In this document: piece by piece, positions 10,711 through 20,406 of the stretch | How the letters are laid out: each line of letters opens with the position of its first letter | Position numbering within the stretch: position 1 is the first letter of the stretch | Made by a program: the position numbers and the translations under genes | The notes under the pieces: model-generated | Databases searched by the model: none | The model's input: the letters and a program-made list of their open reading frames with translations, nothing else | What the model was told of the DNA's origin: nothing | Source of the DNA: Cyclospora cayetanensis | Taxonomy: Eukaryota > Apicomplexa > Conoidasida > Eucoccidiorida > Eimeriidae | DNA length: 64,000 bases | NCBI RefSeq assembly: GCF_002999335.1 | Contig: NW_020312480.1 | Span: 434,001-498,000 of the forward strand | Direction of reading: 5' to 3'

Positions 10711-13700
10711 CCTGACGATCCTCTCGAACCTCGATCTTCTGACCATAAGCAGCAAACGGATCCTCAGGAGCTTCCTTCTCCCTTGGTGCTGGTGCAGGCT
10801 TCGCCATCCGAGGAGCCGCTTGCTGCCGCTGCCGCTGGGGCGCTTGCGTGGCTGCAGGCTCTTGCAGCTGCTTCAGCATCGTCCTTGTAAGGCGTATGCC
10901 CGTAGCTGCTAGCAACGCCTCGATGCCTTCGCCTTCTGAGGAGCCTGCGGCAGCAGCGACGGGGGCAAAAAGCAGCAGCACCACCACCACAACTGACGCC
11001 AGCACCCGCGCGCGTTTGTCCCCCCTCCTTTCCCTCCCCTATTAAAACCGCGTTTTGCAGGATACACCACAAAAAAGAGAGACCAGAGCCACAGCTAGCG
11101 ACAGATGCACTAAAAACAAACACGGAAGCAGACAAAAAGTATCGCAGCAGCAGCAGGATCTGCTGCACTGCGACACACGAGGCCCCTCCGCAAAACAGCT
11201 GTGCACCAAACCCACAGAACGTACCAGACACCTCGACCACCTTCGACATACAGAGTGCAGCGTCTCCTGTCTCTGGTGCTTTCGCTCCTCTTGTTGGAGC
11301 CGCTGCCATGACGGCGTCCACGGGTGAAGCAGACGCAGCGGAGACAGGAGCATCAGTACTTTTGCTCGCCTTTCGCCCGTGTGCTTCTTCTTTCTGCTTT
11401 CCGTGAGATTCCGCGCCTGCTGCTGCTGCAGTTGCACCGGTCGATTCAGGGGTGCGCCTGCTGCCACTCTTCTCTGCCTGCGCGACGCCTGCATGCGGCT
11501 GCTGCTGCTGCTTCTGTCCCTTCCGGTGCACTGACTCTGCATTCTTCGCATGACTGTGCCGTCCCGCTGGCAAGCCTGAGGAGCTGCTGGTCGTCGTGCA
11601 GGCAATACTGCCGCTGCTGCGTGCAGCCGCCGTCCTGCGTGGCTCAATCGGTTGGTAATTCTCCTGCAGCAAACCCCAGAGCTCACGCGAGACACGCTGC
11701 TCCTTGGACTTGTTGCTCTTCTTGCTACTTGCACCACTGCTAGCTTTTGGTGCGCCAGTTTCCTTCGCATTTCCTTGGGGATCCCCTTCCGGTGCACTCG
11801 CTGTTTGCTCCTTTTGCTCCCCTGCGTCTTCTCCAGGCTTCTTCTCCGTCGCGCTCGGAGACGCAGCGGCAGCAGCTTGCTGCTGCTGCTCCTGCGGTTG
11901 GTGTTGCGAGGGTTGGGTGGTGTCTAGCCCTCCCCCAGATTCCACGGATCCATGCATCTCAGAATCCCCTTTGTGCGCATGCACTTCCTTCGCAGTCTCC
12001 ACAGGCGCTGCATCTCCCCTAAGACTCGAGGCTGTCAAAAACGCATCGTCGGCAGCCGCCATTTCGAAGCCACGCTTGTCTGCAGATCCCTCCATCTTTG
12101 CCGTGTCTGCGAAAGCTTCTCCGCCTTCTGGCATATCCCCTGCACTTTCGCTCAGCACTGCTCCTGCTGTGGAATCTGCTGCTGCCGCTCCTGCTGAATC
12201 TACTCCTGCTGTGGAATCTGCTGCTGCCGCTCCTGCTGAATCTGCTCCTACTCCGAAATCTGCTGCTGCCGCTCCTGCTGAATCCATTCCTCCTGCTGTT
12301 GCTGCTCCTGCTGTTGCATCTGCCACAAAAGTTTCAGCCGTTTGCAAGGGGCTGGCGCACGCAGTTGCAGCAGTCCTGTCCGCAGCTTCTAGCCGGCGTT
12401 TGGAGGTTCCTTTGCCTGGAGCTTGCACAGCTGCTTCCTCGTGTTTCTCCACTGCAAGCCGTTCGCGATGCATTCTAGTCTCTGCCTCCCCAGCGTCCTC
12501 CCCCCCCCCTTGGGGAGGACGAGTGGAATTAACAGTCTCTGAAGCCGTAGCCACGGCACTGGCGCCGACGTCGACCGCCTCCAGAGAATAAGCGTCTTCG
12601 GCATCCTTTTGTGCATCCCCCTTTGCTGCTGCTGTTGTTGCAGAGAGATGCGAAGACGATTTACCAGAGCCACTCTCCTTCTTCGCACGGCTCTTGTGGC
12701 GATGTCGCTCCTCCTGCAAACTCTCGACGGCAGCTCTAGCGCGATCCGACTCCGGATAACGGTCCCGGTGAGACGCCTTCTCCTCCTCCTTCTCCGCTTG
12801 CTGATGCTGACGCTCTGCGACGAAGAGTCCTACAACTTCTCCTTCGGAGACAGGTGTGCCTGCGGCAGCTAAAGCCTGCCGCTGCTGCAGCAGCACTTTT
12901 TTATACTCCCCAAGAGCCGCATCTGCCGCAGCAGCGCCTCCATAGCCTTGCCGAACTCGCGCAGCAACGGCAGCACGACCCCACATCTCCAGCTTGTGCA
13001 ATTCCGTTTCGCGCATATCTCCCCAGGGATTATCGGGATCTGCAGCAGGCAGAGACAGATCCGCCTTCTCTGCCAGTGCCCTTATTTCTGCTGCGGCCGC
13101 TGCTCCCCACACACGCGCTGTCTCCTCGGAAGCCTCTGCTGAGGATAGTGCCGCCCCTCCCCCCCCCGAGACGCCACGCAGTGCAGCAGCAGAAAGAGCA
13201 CCAGCAGCAGCAGCAATAGAACCACCCCCCCCCCCACCACCAACACCACCATCGCCACCAGAAAACCCCCCCGGGGTGCTGTGCAGCTGCTGCTGGGAAG
13301 CAGAGGCAGCATGCAGAACGCGCTGCTGAGGCACAGGCAGCACACGAGGCGGGGGGTGGTGATGCTGCTCTCCATGTGCCTTCTGATGAAGCGGCTGAGA
13401 TGGCTGCTTCTGAGCATATGCAGGAGGCTCTCTCGAATCGCAGACGGCTCTCCCGTCCCCCGTTGTTGCCACGCCACGTCCTGAGTATCCCACCGCAGCG
13501 ATAGAGTCTCCTGATGCACCACCCTGTCCATACACCCCACGACTCTCAAGGTGGCGAGGATTCCACCCTAGGGGCCCCCAAGAAGAGGCCCCTTCGGCGG
13601 AACCCTCGAGAGGAGGGGGGGCACTCTGGGGGAGTGCTTGCCAGCGTTCTTCATGTCCAAATCTTCCATGTGCAGTCCGATACTCTTCCCCCCCCTTGCC

Positions 13701-14510
13701 CTTGCTGCTGTAGCTCCCACCCCTGTTGCTGCTGCTGCTGCCGCTCTGTGCCTCTCTGAAGTGACAATCCCTGCTACGGCTACGCCCAACTCTCTCCCTG
13801 CTCCGGCTACGGCGATCTTCATGTCGCAAATATACTGTAGAAGACGAGCGATTACGCGTGTAACCCCCCTCGCTTCTCAGCTGCTGCTGCTGCTGATGCT
13901 GCTGCTGCTGCTGCTGCTGCTGCTGATGCTGCTGCTGCTGCTGATGCTGCTGCTGCTGCTGCTGCGCTTGAGACAGCCACAAGGTCAGCGTACCTGCAGA
14001 CTCGGGGCCCTGGTCAAAACGTCTCTTGTTTAGGGTCCTATGAGTTTTGCTGGCGGTGCTGGAGGCTGTGTTGTGGGGAGCCTCTCGAGCGTTTGGAACC
14101 CTCGCGTCTTGACTCGTGCGTTGCCAGCCAGTGTGAGAGCTGCTGTTTTTTTCGTTGCCAGACTCTAGCGTCCAGGCACACCGGCTCTCCGCATGCGCTT
14201 GCTCAGGAGTCTTCTTGCCATCGGGAGTGAAGTAACCGCAGCTGCGACTACCAGCGTGCGGAGGCAGGTCCAAGGCACTTTCTCCTGCTGCTGGTATGCC
14301 GCTTGGAGGAGTGCTCGGAGGCTGCTTCTGCGAACTGGGATGCCTCTGGGTGTCTTCTTGTCGGGGGGGCAGCAGTTGGCTCGTGGGGGGCCCCTGATCC
14401 CATCGACTGCGCCTCTTCGGGAGGCCTACTCCTGCTGCTGCATTCGTCCTTTCAGAGCTGGCTGCCCCCAAGGGAGCCGCATGCTGGGGAGGGGGGGTTG
14501 AACATTGCAT
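10711..14510 (-). CDS. Probable N-terminal exons of the MLL-like gene (or a separate low-complexity protein)
   Basis: ATG at 14510 opens a 3286-nt exon (14510-11225, donor CTG|GTACGT), followed by 10944-10711. The product starts with two SR-splicing-factor-like motifs (KRRSRWDQGP and NKRRFDQGP), then a His/Gln run, an Arg-Ser patch (RRSRSRERVGRSRSRD), a Gly/Ala-rich stretch, a short helical segment (RETELHKLEMWGRA) and a 14-residue repeat. Exon 2 codes for GIEALLAATGIRLTRTMLKQLQ. It can stop at TGA 10691, or splice from CAGG|GTAAGG (10711) to the acceptor at 10428. The second option keeps the frame (phase 1 to 1) and joins it to the PHD gene, which otherwise lacks a start codon. I favour one gene, but this is inference. 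No catalytic domain is visible in this part. Confidence 0.55.
12150..12290 (-). repeat. Three 42-bp repeats coding for DSAGAAAADSTAGV-type units
   Basis: In exon 14510-11225 the Ala/Ser unit DSAGAAAADSTAGV is repeated about three times with changes. No function is recognised. Confidence 0.65.
13881..13965. repeat. CTG/ATG array (polyGln with His on the minus strand)
   Basis: Consecutive CTG triplets with regular GATG interruptions code on the minus strand for about 28 Gln interrupted by His, in the N-terminal part of the MLL-like gene. Confidence 0.85.
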
Positions 14511-15747
14511 GCTGCGCTTAGCGGCAGTCTCGCTGACCGCCGACCCTTCGAGGCAGCGACTCTCTCGCCTCCAACTGCAGACGCTGCTGCTGCATCGAGT
14601 AGTTCGTTCCGCAGCAGCTGCAGGCCTTGCTGCTCTTCACGCGTGCGCTGGAAGGGAACGCCCCTGTCGCGGTTTGCTGTGCTGCATCGGAGTTGGCACC
14701 AGCAGCGGCAAAAACAGTACGCCTGTTCCGGAAAGATTCCCCGATGCCGCCCTCCTGCTGCTGCGGCTGGCGTTGTTGCGTGCTCGCTGCGGACGGCGCT
14801 GCAGTTCGGCTGGAAGCTCCTACCAAGCCTCTGTGGGCAGGGGTGACGCTGGCTTGCGGGTTCGCTGGAGCAGATGCCTCTTAGGAGTCTTCGCTGGAGA
14901 GACTAATCCCCCTAAACATTGATATACACACTTTAAAAGCGCAGCTCTGGTACATATTTATAATTTATATATATGTATCGCAGCAGCAGCAGCCGCAGCA
15001 GCAGCAGCCGCCAGCGGCACAGGCCCGTCGTGCATGCAGTCCCCCACGAGTAGGAGCACTTCCAACAAAGAAATATAAATTTCCACAAGAAGCTGCGGAT
15101 AATATCATGAGGGTGCTTTCAGCCTATAAACTTCACAGCCGCATGCTTCTGAAGCTCTGTGACGCCGAAATCCTCTAAGGGATTGCGGAGGCAGGGGAGG
15201 GTGGGAGAGCGCGACGATACATAGCCTGCTGCGCAACTTGGTGAGGACAGGGAAACCTCGACGTATTATTCAAAACAACCTTTCCGAGGTAGTGACAGTG
15301 GCCATAGCATTCCCCCTAGAAGACCGCTGCGCAGCCGTGTGTCGTTTTCATGCATGCATATAGCTGCCGCGCATATATTTAGGGCTGATCACACACAGGC
15401 TGCCTGGCTTCGCGAAGTTCCTTTACCCCGACCTTGCGATTAAGTAGCTGCTGCTCCTCCTCCTCTGCTTCCGCTTGCAACAGCGCCAGCAGCATCCGCA
15501 GACGCCAGGCAACGCCAGAAGACAAGAGCCTGTCATCCTGCCCCTGTTAGTCTATAAGCGCGCGTTTACCTTCTCAGTCCTCTCCCTCCCCCTTCCCCCC
15601 ATCACTTGCAGTACTTCTCGCGAAACCCCAAGGCCCTACCTACGTACAACAACAACAACCAGCAACACCACCAACAACAAATTCACATGCAGTAGCTGTC
15701 GCTGCTTTTGAAACACACGATGTAGCGCCTTCCCGTTCGCTGCCCTC
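14511..15747. other. Intergenic region between two divergent genes
   Basis: About 1.2 kb separates the ATG of the minus-strand gene (14510) from the ATG of the ABC-F gene (15748). It should hold both promo­ters. The stretch 14930-15000 is AT-rich with TATATATATGTA followed by a short CAG array. Short ORFs around 14505-14920 overlap repeat-like DNA and are not supported. No conserved element was recognised. Confidence 0.5.
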
Positions 15748-18420
15748 ATGGCATTGCAGTGTGCCTTTCAGTCCACCCGCTTGCCCCCGCTGCTGTTGCG
15801 CCTCCTCTTTTTCCTGCTGATCTTCACCTGCTGTTTCGGCGTCCTTCCTGTCAGCCTGCATATTCATACATCCTTCTTGTTGCGTTCTTTGAGGAGGCCA
15901 ATTGCCGACTCCTTAGGCATCGCAAGCCGGGGAGTCGACAGTAGAGGGTGCTACGCATTAAGAGCCGCTGCTGCCGATCCACCAAAGCAAGGCTTTCCCC
16001 ATGTGCTGCAGCTAAAGCAGCATCTGCACGAAGCAGGTGAGGATGACAGGGCACAAGGAGAGGTTTTGCTGCTTGAGGGTGTCTCGGTTCACGCAGACTC
16101 CGCTGTACTGCTGGATCGCGTCTCGCTGCGATTGCAGCGCCACGAGAAACTCGCTGTCATCGGTTGCAACGGGGCTGGCAAAACAACTTTGCTGCATGCC
16201 ATTGCTGCCGCTGCAAAGCAGCAACAGCAACAGCAGCAGCAGCTGTTGTTGCAGCAGCATCAGCAACAACAGCAGGGACGAAATGCGCATGCGGAGCATC
16301 TGAGTCACCGTCAGCGTCTAAGCAAAGCTGCCCGCAGGCAGCTACGCCGACAGGCTAACCAGCACCCGCAGGAGCAGCAGAAGCAGGAGCAGCAGAAGCA
16401 AGAGCAGAAGAATGAGCAGTGTTTTCAGATAAGTACGGGTGTTGTATCGGGAAATATTTGTTTTGTCGGCTCCTGTTCCCAAGTGGCCCTCTTGCAGCAG
16501 GAGGGTTTAGACGGTTTGAGTTCGGCAGCCGCTGCAAGATCAATTAAGGAGGAAGTTTACTGGCACCTTCGCCAGCGCCAAGCGCAGCTGCAGCAGCAGC
16601 TTAAGGTGCAGCACGAAGTGCTGCTGCAGTCGATGGTAAAGCGGGGGGAAAAAGGCGATCCGAGGGGCAAGGGCAGGACGGAAGCGGCGGAGGAGTCTGC
16701 AGCAGTTCTCGCCGCAGCCTCGCAGCTGTCTTTGCTGCAGGAGCAGCAGCAGGAGGCAGAGGATGAGGCGCGTTGGGTATCAACAGTGCTGCATCACGTG
16801 GGGTTCACAGAGCAGCAGCAGCAACAACCTGTGAGCGCAGCCAGTGGAGGTGAGCGCATGCGGATTTTGCTGGCGAAGGCCTTATCGGAAAGGCCCTCCT
16901 TGCTGCTTCTTGACGAGCCTACGAATCATCTTGACGCCGCAGCGGCTGCTGCTCTGCAGCAGCTGCTGAAGCAGCTGCCTCTCCCCATGCTGATCGCTTC
17001 GCATGACCACCAGCTGCTGCAGGAAGTTTGCACGGGTGTAGTGCTCATGCAGCGGGGTCACCTGGAGCCGAAGTATACAGGCTCCTTCGCGTCCTTCCTG
17101 CAGCATCAGAAGCAGCAGCAAAAGGAATGGACTGCAGCAGTCCAGCGGCAACAGCGGCAATTGCAGCAGCTGCAGCAGAAACTGCGCGTGCAGCGGGCAC
17201 CGCCAACTGCAGCGGACGAGGCTTTGCTGCAACGGCTGAAGCAGATCCCCTCAGCGCCTCTTTCCCTTAAACCCCCTGTAAGGCCGCCTGTGTTCCTGTT
17301 GCCGCATCAGCCTCAAAGGGCCACAGAGATACTCGCTCTTAGGGGGTGCACTCTCGCTGTGCGGTGTTTCTCCCCTTCGCCAGGGGGGCAGCTCTGGCAG
17401 GAGCAAGCGCAGCAGCAGCAGCACCACAACCACCACAACGGGATTAAGGAGGTGTTGCGTGATGTGACCTTGGTGGTCCGTCGCGGCGAGAAGATCGCTA
17501 TCGTCGGGCCTAACGGCAGCGGCAAATCCACTCTCCTTAAGGCCCTTGCCGGCGGCTTATGCAGGGTTCAGCAGCAGCACCAAGAGGAGCAGCAAGAGCA
17601 TGATGTCGTTCTGGTGGGGGGTGAGCGAACATGTGCCCCTTCTTTGCAATCTTCCATACTGCTCGTACCACAACACCACGCAGACGTGCTGCCACTGCAC
17701 CTCACGCCCATAGAGGCCCTGACCGCTGCTGCCGCTACTGCGGAGCGAAGAGCAGCAGCGGAAACAGAAGCGGATGCGACAGAGGGCCTAGACGACTCGA
17801 TGCTTGAGTCGAAGGTTTTAGCCGCCTTAGGGAGAGTGGGTCTAAGGGGGCCCTCTTTAAGGGTGCCGCTGAAGCAGCTGAGCGGGGGTGAGAAAGCCCG
17901 CGTTAGTTTCGCAATGTCCATTCTACAGGCGGGGTCTCTGGGGGTGCTGCTGCTAGATGAACCATCTAATCACTTAGACGCCGCTGCAGCTGCTGCCCTT
18001 GCTGCCGCACTGAGAGCCTTTCCCGGTACTGTCTTGCTGGCAACGCACGACCCTCTGTTTGCCGCTGTGGCGGCAGACAAGGTGTTAGACATCGACCCCT
18101 CCACGCGTTCCGTGCGGCTGCGGCCTGCTGCCGATGTCGGCCTATCTGAGGGCGCGGAGACGGCTGATGCTGCTGCCCATGCAATCGAGAACACGCCGCA
18201 TGCGACTGCTGCAGCTGTGGCCGCGTGGCGGCGGCAGTGGTCTCCGTTATTTGCTGGCGCACTTGCCAAGCAGCAGCAAGCTCGCAGAAACACTGTCAGC
18301 TGCGGCAACCCCAACAACTGCAGCGACGGTAGCAAGAGCGACAGGTCCCGGCGGTTCGGAGGTAGTGGGGTTTCATGTGGGAGAATAAAGGGCGTGAAAA
18401 ACGCGAAGCGCTGGTTGTGA
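15748..18420 (+). CDS. ABC-F family ATPase with probable apicoplast-targeting leader
   Basis: Single exon of 890 residues. The N-terminus has a hydrophobic core (residues about 12-35, LLLRLLFFLLIF) followed by a basic, Ser/Arg-rich stretch, as in apicomplexan bipartite apicoplast leaders. NBD1 has Walker A GCNGAGKTT (about 138-146), signature SGGERMR (about 368), Walker B LLLLDEPTNHLD (about 386) and a switch His in ASHDHQ. A Gln-rich linker follows. NBD2 has GPNGSGKST (about 587), LSGGEKAR (about 711), LLLDEPSNHLD (about 733) and ATHDP (about 765). There are no membrane segments in the body, as usual for ABC-F proteins (Uup/EttA/Gcn20-like), which act on ribosomes. Gln runs are inserted between Walker A and the signature of NBD1. 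A role on plastid ribosomes is inferred from the leader; an ER signal alone cannot be excluded. Confidence 0.88.
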   Translation: MALQCAFQSTRLPPLLLRLLFFLLIFTCCFGVLPVSLHIHTSFLLRSLRRPIADSLGIASRGVDSRGCYALRAAAADPPKQGFPHVLQLKQHLHEAGEDDRAQGEVLLLEGVSVHADSAVLLDRVSLRLQRHEKLAVIGCNGAGKTTLLHAIAAAAKQQQQQQQQLLLQQHQQQQQGRNAHAEHLSHRQRLSKAARRQLRRQANQHPQEQQKQEQQKQEQKNEQCFQISTGVVSGNICFVGSCSQVALLQQEGLDGLSSAAAARSIKEEVYWHLRQRQAQLQQQLKVQHEVLLQSMVKRGEKGDPRGKGRTEAAEESAAVLAAASQLSLLQEQQQEAEDEARWVSTVLHHVGFTEQQQQQPVSAASGGERMRILLAKALSERPSLLLLDEPTNHLDAAAAAALQQLLKQLPLPMLIASHDHQLLQEVCTGVVLMQRGHLEPKYTGSFASFLQHQKQQQKEWTAAVQRQQRQLQQLQQKLRVQRAPPTAADEALLQRLKQIPSAPLSLKPPVRPPVFLLPHQPQRATEILALRGCTLAVRCFSPSPGGQLWQEQAQQQQHHNHHNGIKEVLRDVTLVVRRGEKIAIVGPNGSGKSTLLKALAGGLCRVQQQHQEEQQEHDVVLVGGERTCAPSLQSSILLVPQHHADVLPLHLTPIEALTAAAATAERRAAAETEADATEGLDDSMLESKVLAALGRVGLRGPSLRVPLKQLSGGEKARVSFAMSILQAGSLGVLLLDEPSNHLDAAAAAALAAALRAFPGTVLLATHDPLFAAVAADKVLDIDPSTRSVRLRPAADVGLSEGAETADAAAHAIENTPHATAAAVAAWRRQWSPLFAGALAKQQQARRNTVSCGNPNNCSDGSKSDRSRRFGGSGVSCGRIKGVKNAKRWL

Positions 18421-19101
18421 ACAGACGCCTGTTCGCTCGCGTGCCAGCCCGTTCGCATGCGTGTATGCGCGTGCATGTATGTAGGTGTGAGTATATGTGC
18501 TTGCCTCTTCTGTTCGCCGACTTCTTTGTTACCCTAGAACCGTGGCCTCACATCCTAGAGGAACTCAACTTACTCCAGCTGTCTCTTTGTCTGCATCTGG
18601 GCTCCCCTCATAGAGACAACCGCAAAAGCGAGAAGACCCCCTAGGAAGCTGTAGGCCCGAACTGGCCTGTGGAAGGGAAGGACCTAGTGTCCCCTCGTCT
18701 TCCACCATATATCGCGCATTTTGTTGTTCCCCCCCTCCCCCCCACCCCCGCCCCCTTCGTGTACTGCCTCTTCATGCCCCGGGCAGTTCTTTTTTCGTCT
18801 TTCTCAGAGGACTGACTAGCTTTTTCCCCTACCCTTCCTCTTGGGAATTGTGCCCTCGCTCTCGTGTACACAGAGTGTCTCTGTTTTTTCAACATTAGTC
18901 AAAGTCGGACGGTCCCACGCTGTGGGAAACGGGTGATGTGTGCGCGCCTCTCACGGGGCCTCCCTGCTTAGGGGGCCCTCCTGTCCACCGGTACGTGAGC
19001 AGCCCCCTTGGAGGGGTCACGTGACGTCCCTGGTCCAAGATGCATGCCTCTTTCCGTAAATTGGGGATGCCTCTTACACTGACCTTCCGCCCCCCCGTCA
19101 A
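18421..19101. other. Intergenic region, 3' ends of convergent genes
   Basis: This lies between the stop codons of the ABC-F gene (plus) and the phosphatase gene (minus). It contains a C-rich tract near 18727-18752 and short ORFs without family signals. No RNA gene or repeat family was recognised. Confidence 0.5.
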
Positions 19102-20406
19102 TCAGATAGAAACCACAACGGAATTCCCTAGTGCGTGACCCGTTGCGATCTCGGGGCTGACGATTTGCCTCCCCCAGTACACGACGGCTGTCGTCCGCTG
19201 AAGGCCTCTGCTGGTGCAGCTGTGGCACCTGCAGCAACAGCAACAGCGGCCGTCTCGCGATACACAGCGCAGGGGCACGCACTGCTGCTGCGGCGTCTGT
19301 GGGCTGCCAGTAGCCGGGTGTATTACCACATCGATGCAAGAAAGACTGCAGTTGCCCGAGAGAAAGTACACCGCCTGCTGCTGTGGCATGTACAAGGCGT
19401 TAAGCGAACACTCACTGTGCTGGAGCTGCTCAAACAACTGCCGCTCCTGCTCGTACAGCACAGTGCAGCTACAGATCCCCGCTGCAGGGCCTGCAACAAG
19501 TGCCTTCATGAGCAGGTCCATCAAGAGGCCGTGTCCTACAACCAAGAGGGCACCATCCCCCTTGAGCGCGCTTACCGCTGCTGCTTCTTCATCTCCTGTT
19601 GCCTCTGCGACTTCCGGAGCTGCACTACCGTCCGCGGAGCCGGCGTGGGCGCTCCAGCTGTCGATCCACTGGACCAACAACAAGGCCCTCCTTAAGGTAC
19701 CAAAGAATGTCTCACGGGGGCCTCGCCACCAAGGGGCCCCCCCACGGAGGGCCTCGGGGCTGTACCCCCCGCCAAGTGAGACGCTAGCAGCGGAAGACTC
19801 GCCGCAGCGAGGCAGTGCTGTCTTGTCCAAGCAGCCACAACTCGCATCTCCCTGCTCTGCTGGGGGCCAAGACACCCCAGGAGCCACAACGGCTGCTGGG
19901 CAAATTTCGTGCAGTTGCTCCCACGTCAGTCCGAGTCGCTCCTCCTGGGGCCCTTCTGCGTCGTTCGCAGCAACTTTTGTTGCTGTTGCAGAAGTAGCGG
20001 ACTCAATTGCCTGTCGCTCTCCTTCAAATAGGCCCCCCGCCTCGAATAGCAGGGGGTGGATCAGAACGGGCACTTGCAACAGCTTCTGGAGCTCGCGAGC
20101 TGTCTGGACACCCCGCAGCATCGGCGAGGCGACAATGGCTGCAATACGGGGGTTTGGCGCCTCTGCATGCTGCCGCTGAACGTGCTGTTGCTGGTGCTGC
20201 AGAAAGCAGCCCGCAGCCACAGACTGCTGCCTCCCCAAATCTGTCAAAGGAGCGTCTGGAATGCGCGTCTTGCCGTGACCACGCTGCTGTTGCTGTTGCT
20301 GCTCTTGTGCGATCTCTGGAATGTCAAGCTTGTTCCTCGAGTTGTTTGACGACTGTGCGTGGCGAAGAAGGTACCAACGACGCCGCGTTATCCCACTCAT
20401 TCTCAC
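19102..20406 (-). CDS. Phosphoglycerate mutase-like protein (histidine phosphatase superfamily)
   Basis: Open frame of 434 residues without visible introns. The superfamily hallmark YLLRHAQSS (residues 12-20) supplies the catalytic Arg and the phospho-accepting His16. A second block SPMLRGVQTAREL (about 90-102) has the usual second Arg, and VVGHGLLMDLL (near 287) carries the second active-site His. Gln runs and an Ala-rich insertion sit between motifs. The family covers phosphoglycerate mutases and many phosphatases; the substrate cannot be read from the sequence. The last 60 residues, with the Cys cluster RCCCCCRCHSC, do not resemble the family and might be intron read-through. The start at 20406 is the first Met before the catalytic motif. 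Confidence 0.8.
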   Translation of the reverse strand: MRMSGITRRRWYLLRHAQSSNNSRNKLDIPEIAQEQQQQQQRGHGKTRIPDAPLTDLGRQQSVAAGCFLQHQQQHVQRQHAEAPNPRIAAIVASPMLRGVQTARELQKLLQVPVLIHPLLFEAGGLFEGERQAIESATSATATKVAANDAEGPQEERLGLTWEQLHEICPAAVVAPGVSWPPAEQGDASCGCLDKTALPRCGESSAASVSLGGGYSPEALRGGAPWWRGPRETFFGTLRRALLLVQWIDSWSAHAGSADGSAAPEVAEATGDEEAAAVSALKGDGALLVVGHGLLMDLLMKALVAGPAAGICSCTVLYEQERQLFEQLQHSECSLNALYMPQQQAVYFLSGNCSLSCIDVVIHPATGSPQTPQQQCVPLRCVSRDGRCCCCCRCHSCTSRGLQRTTAVVYWGRQIVSPEIATGHALGNSVVVSI

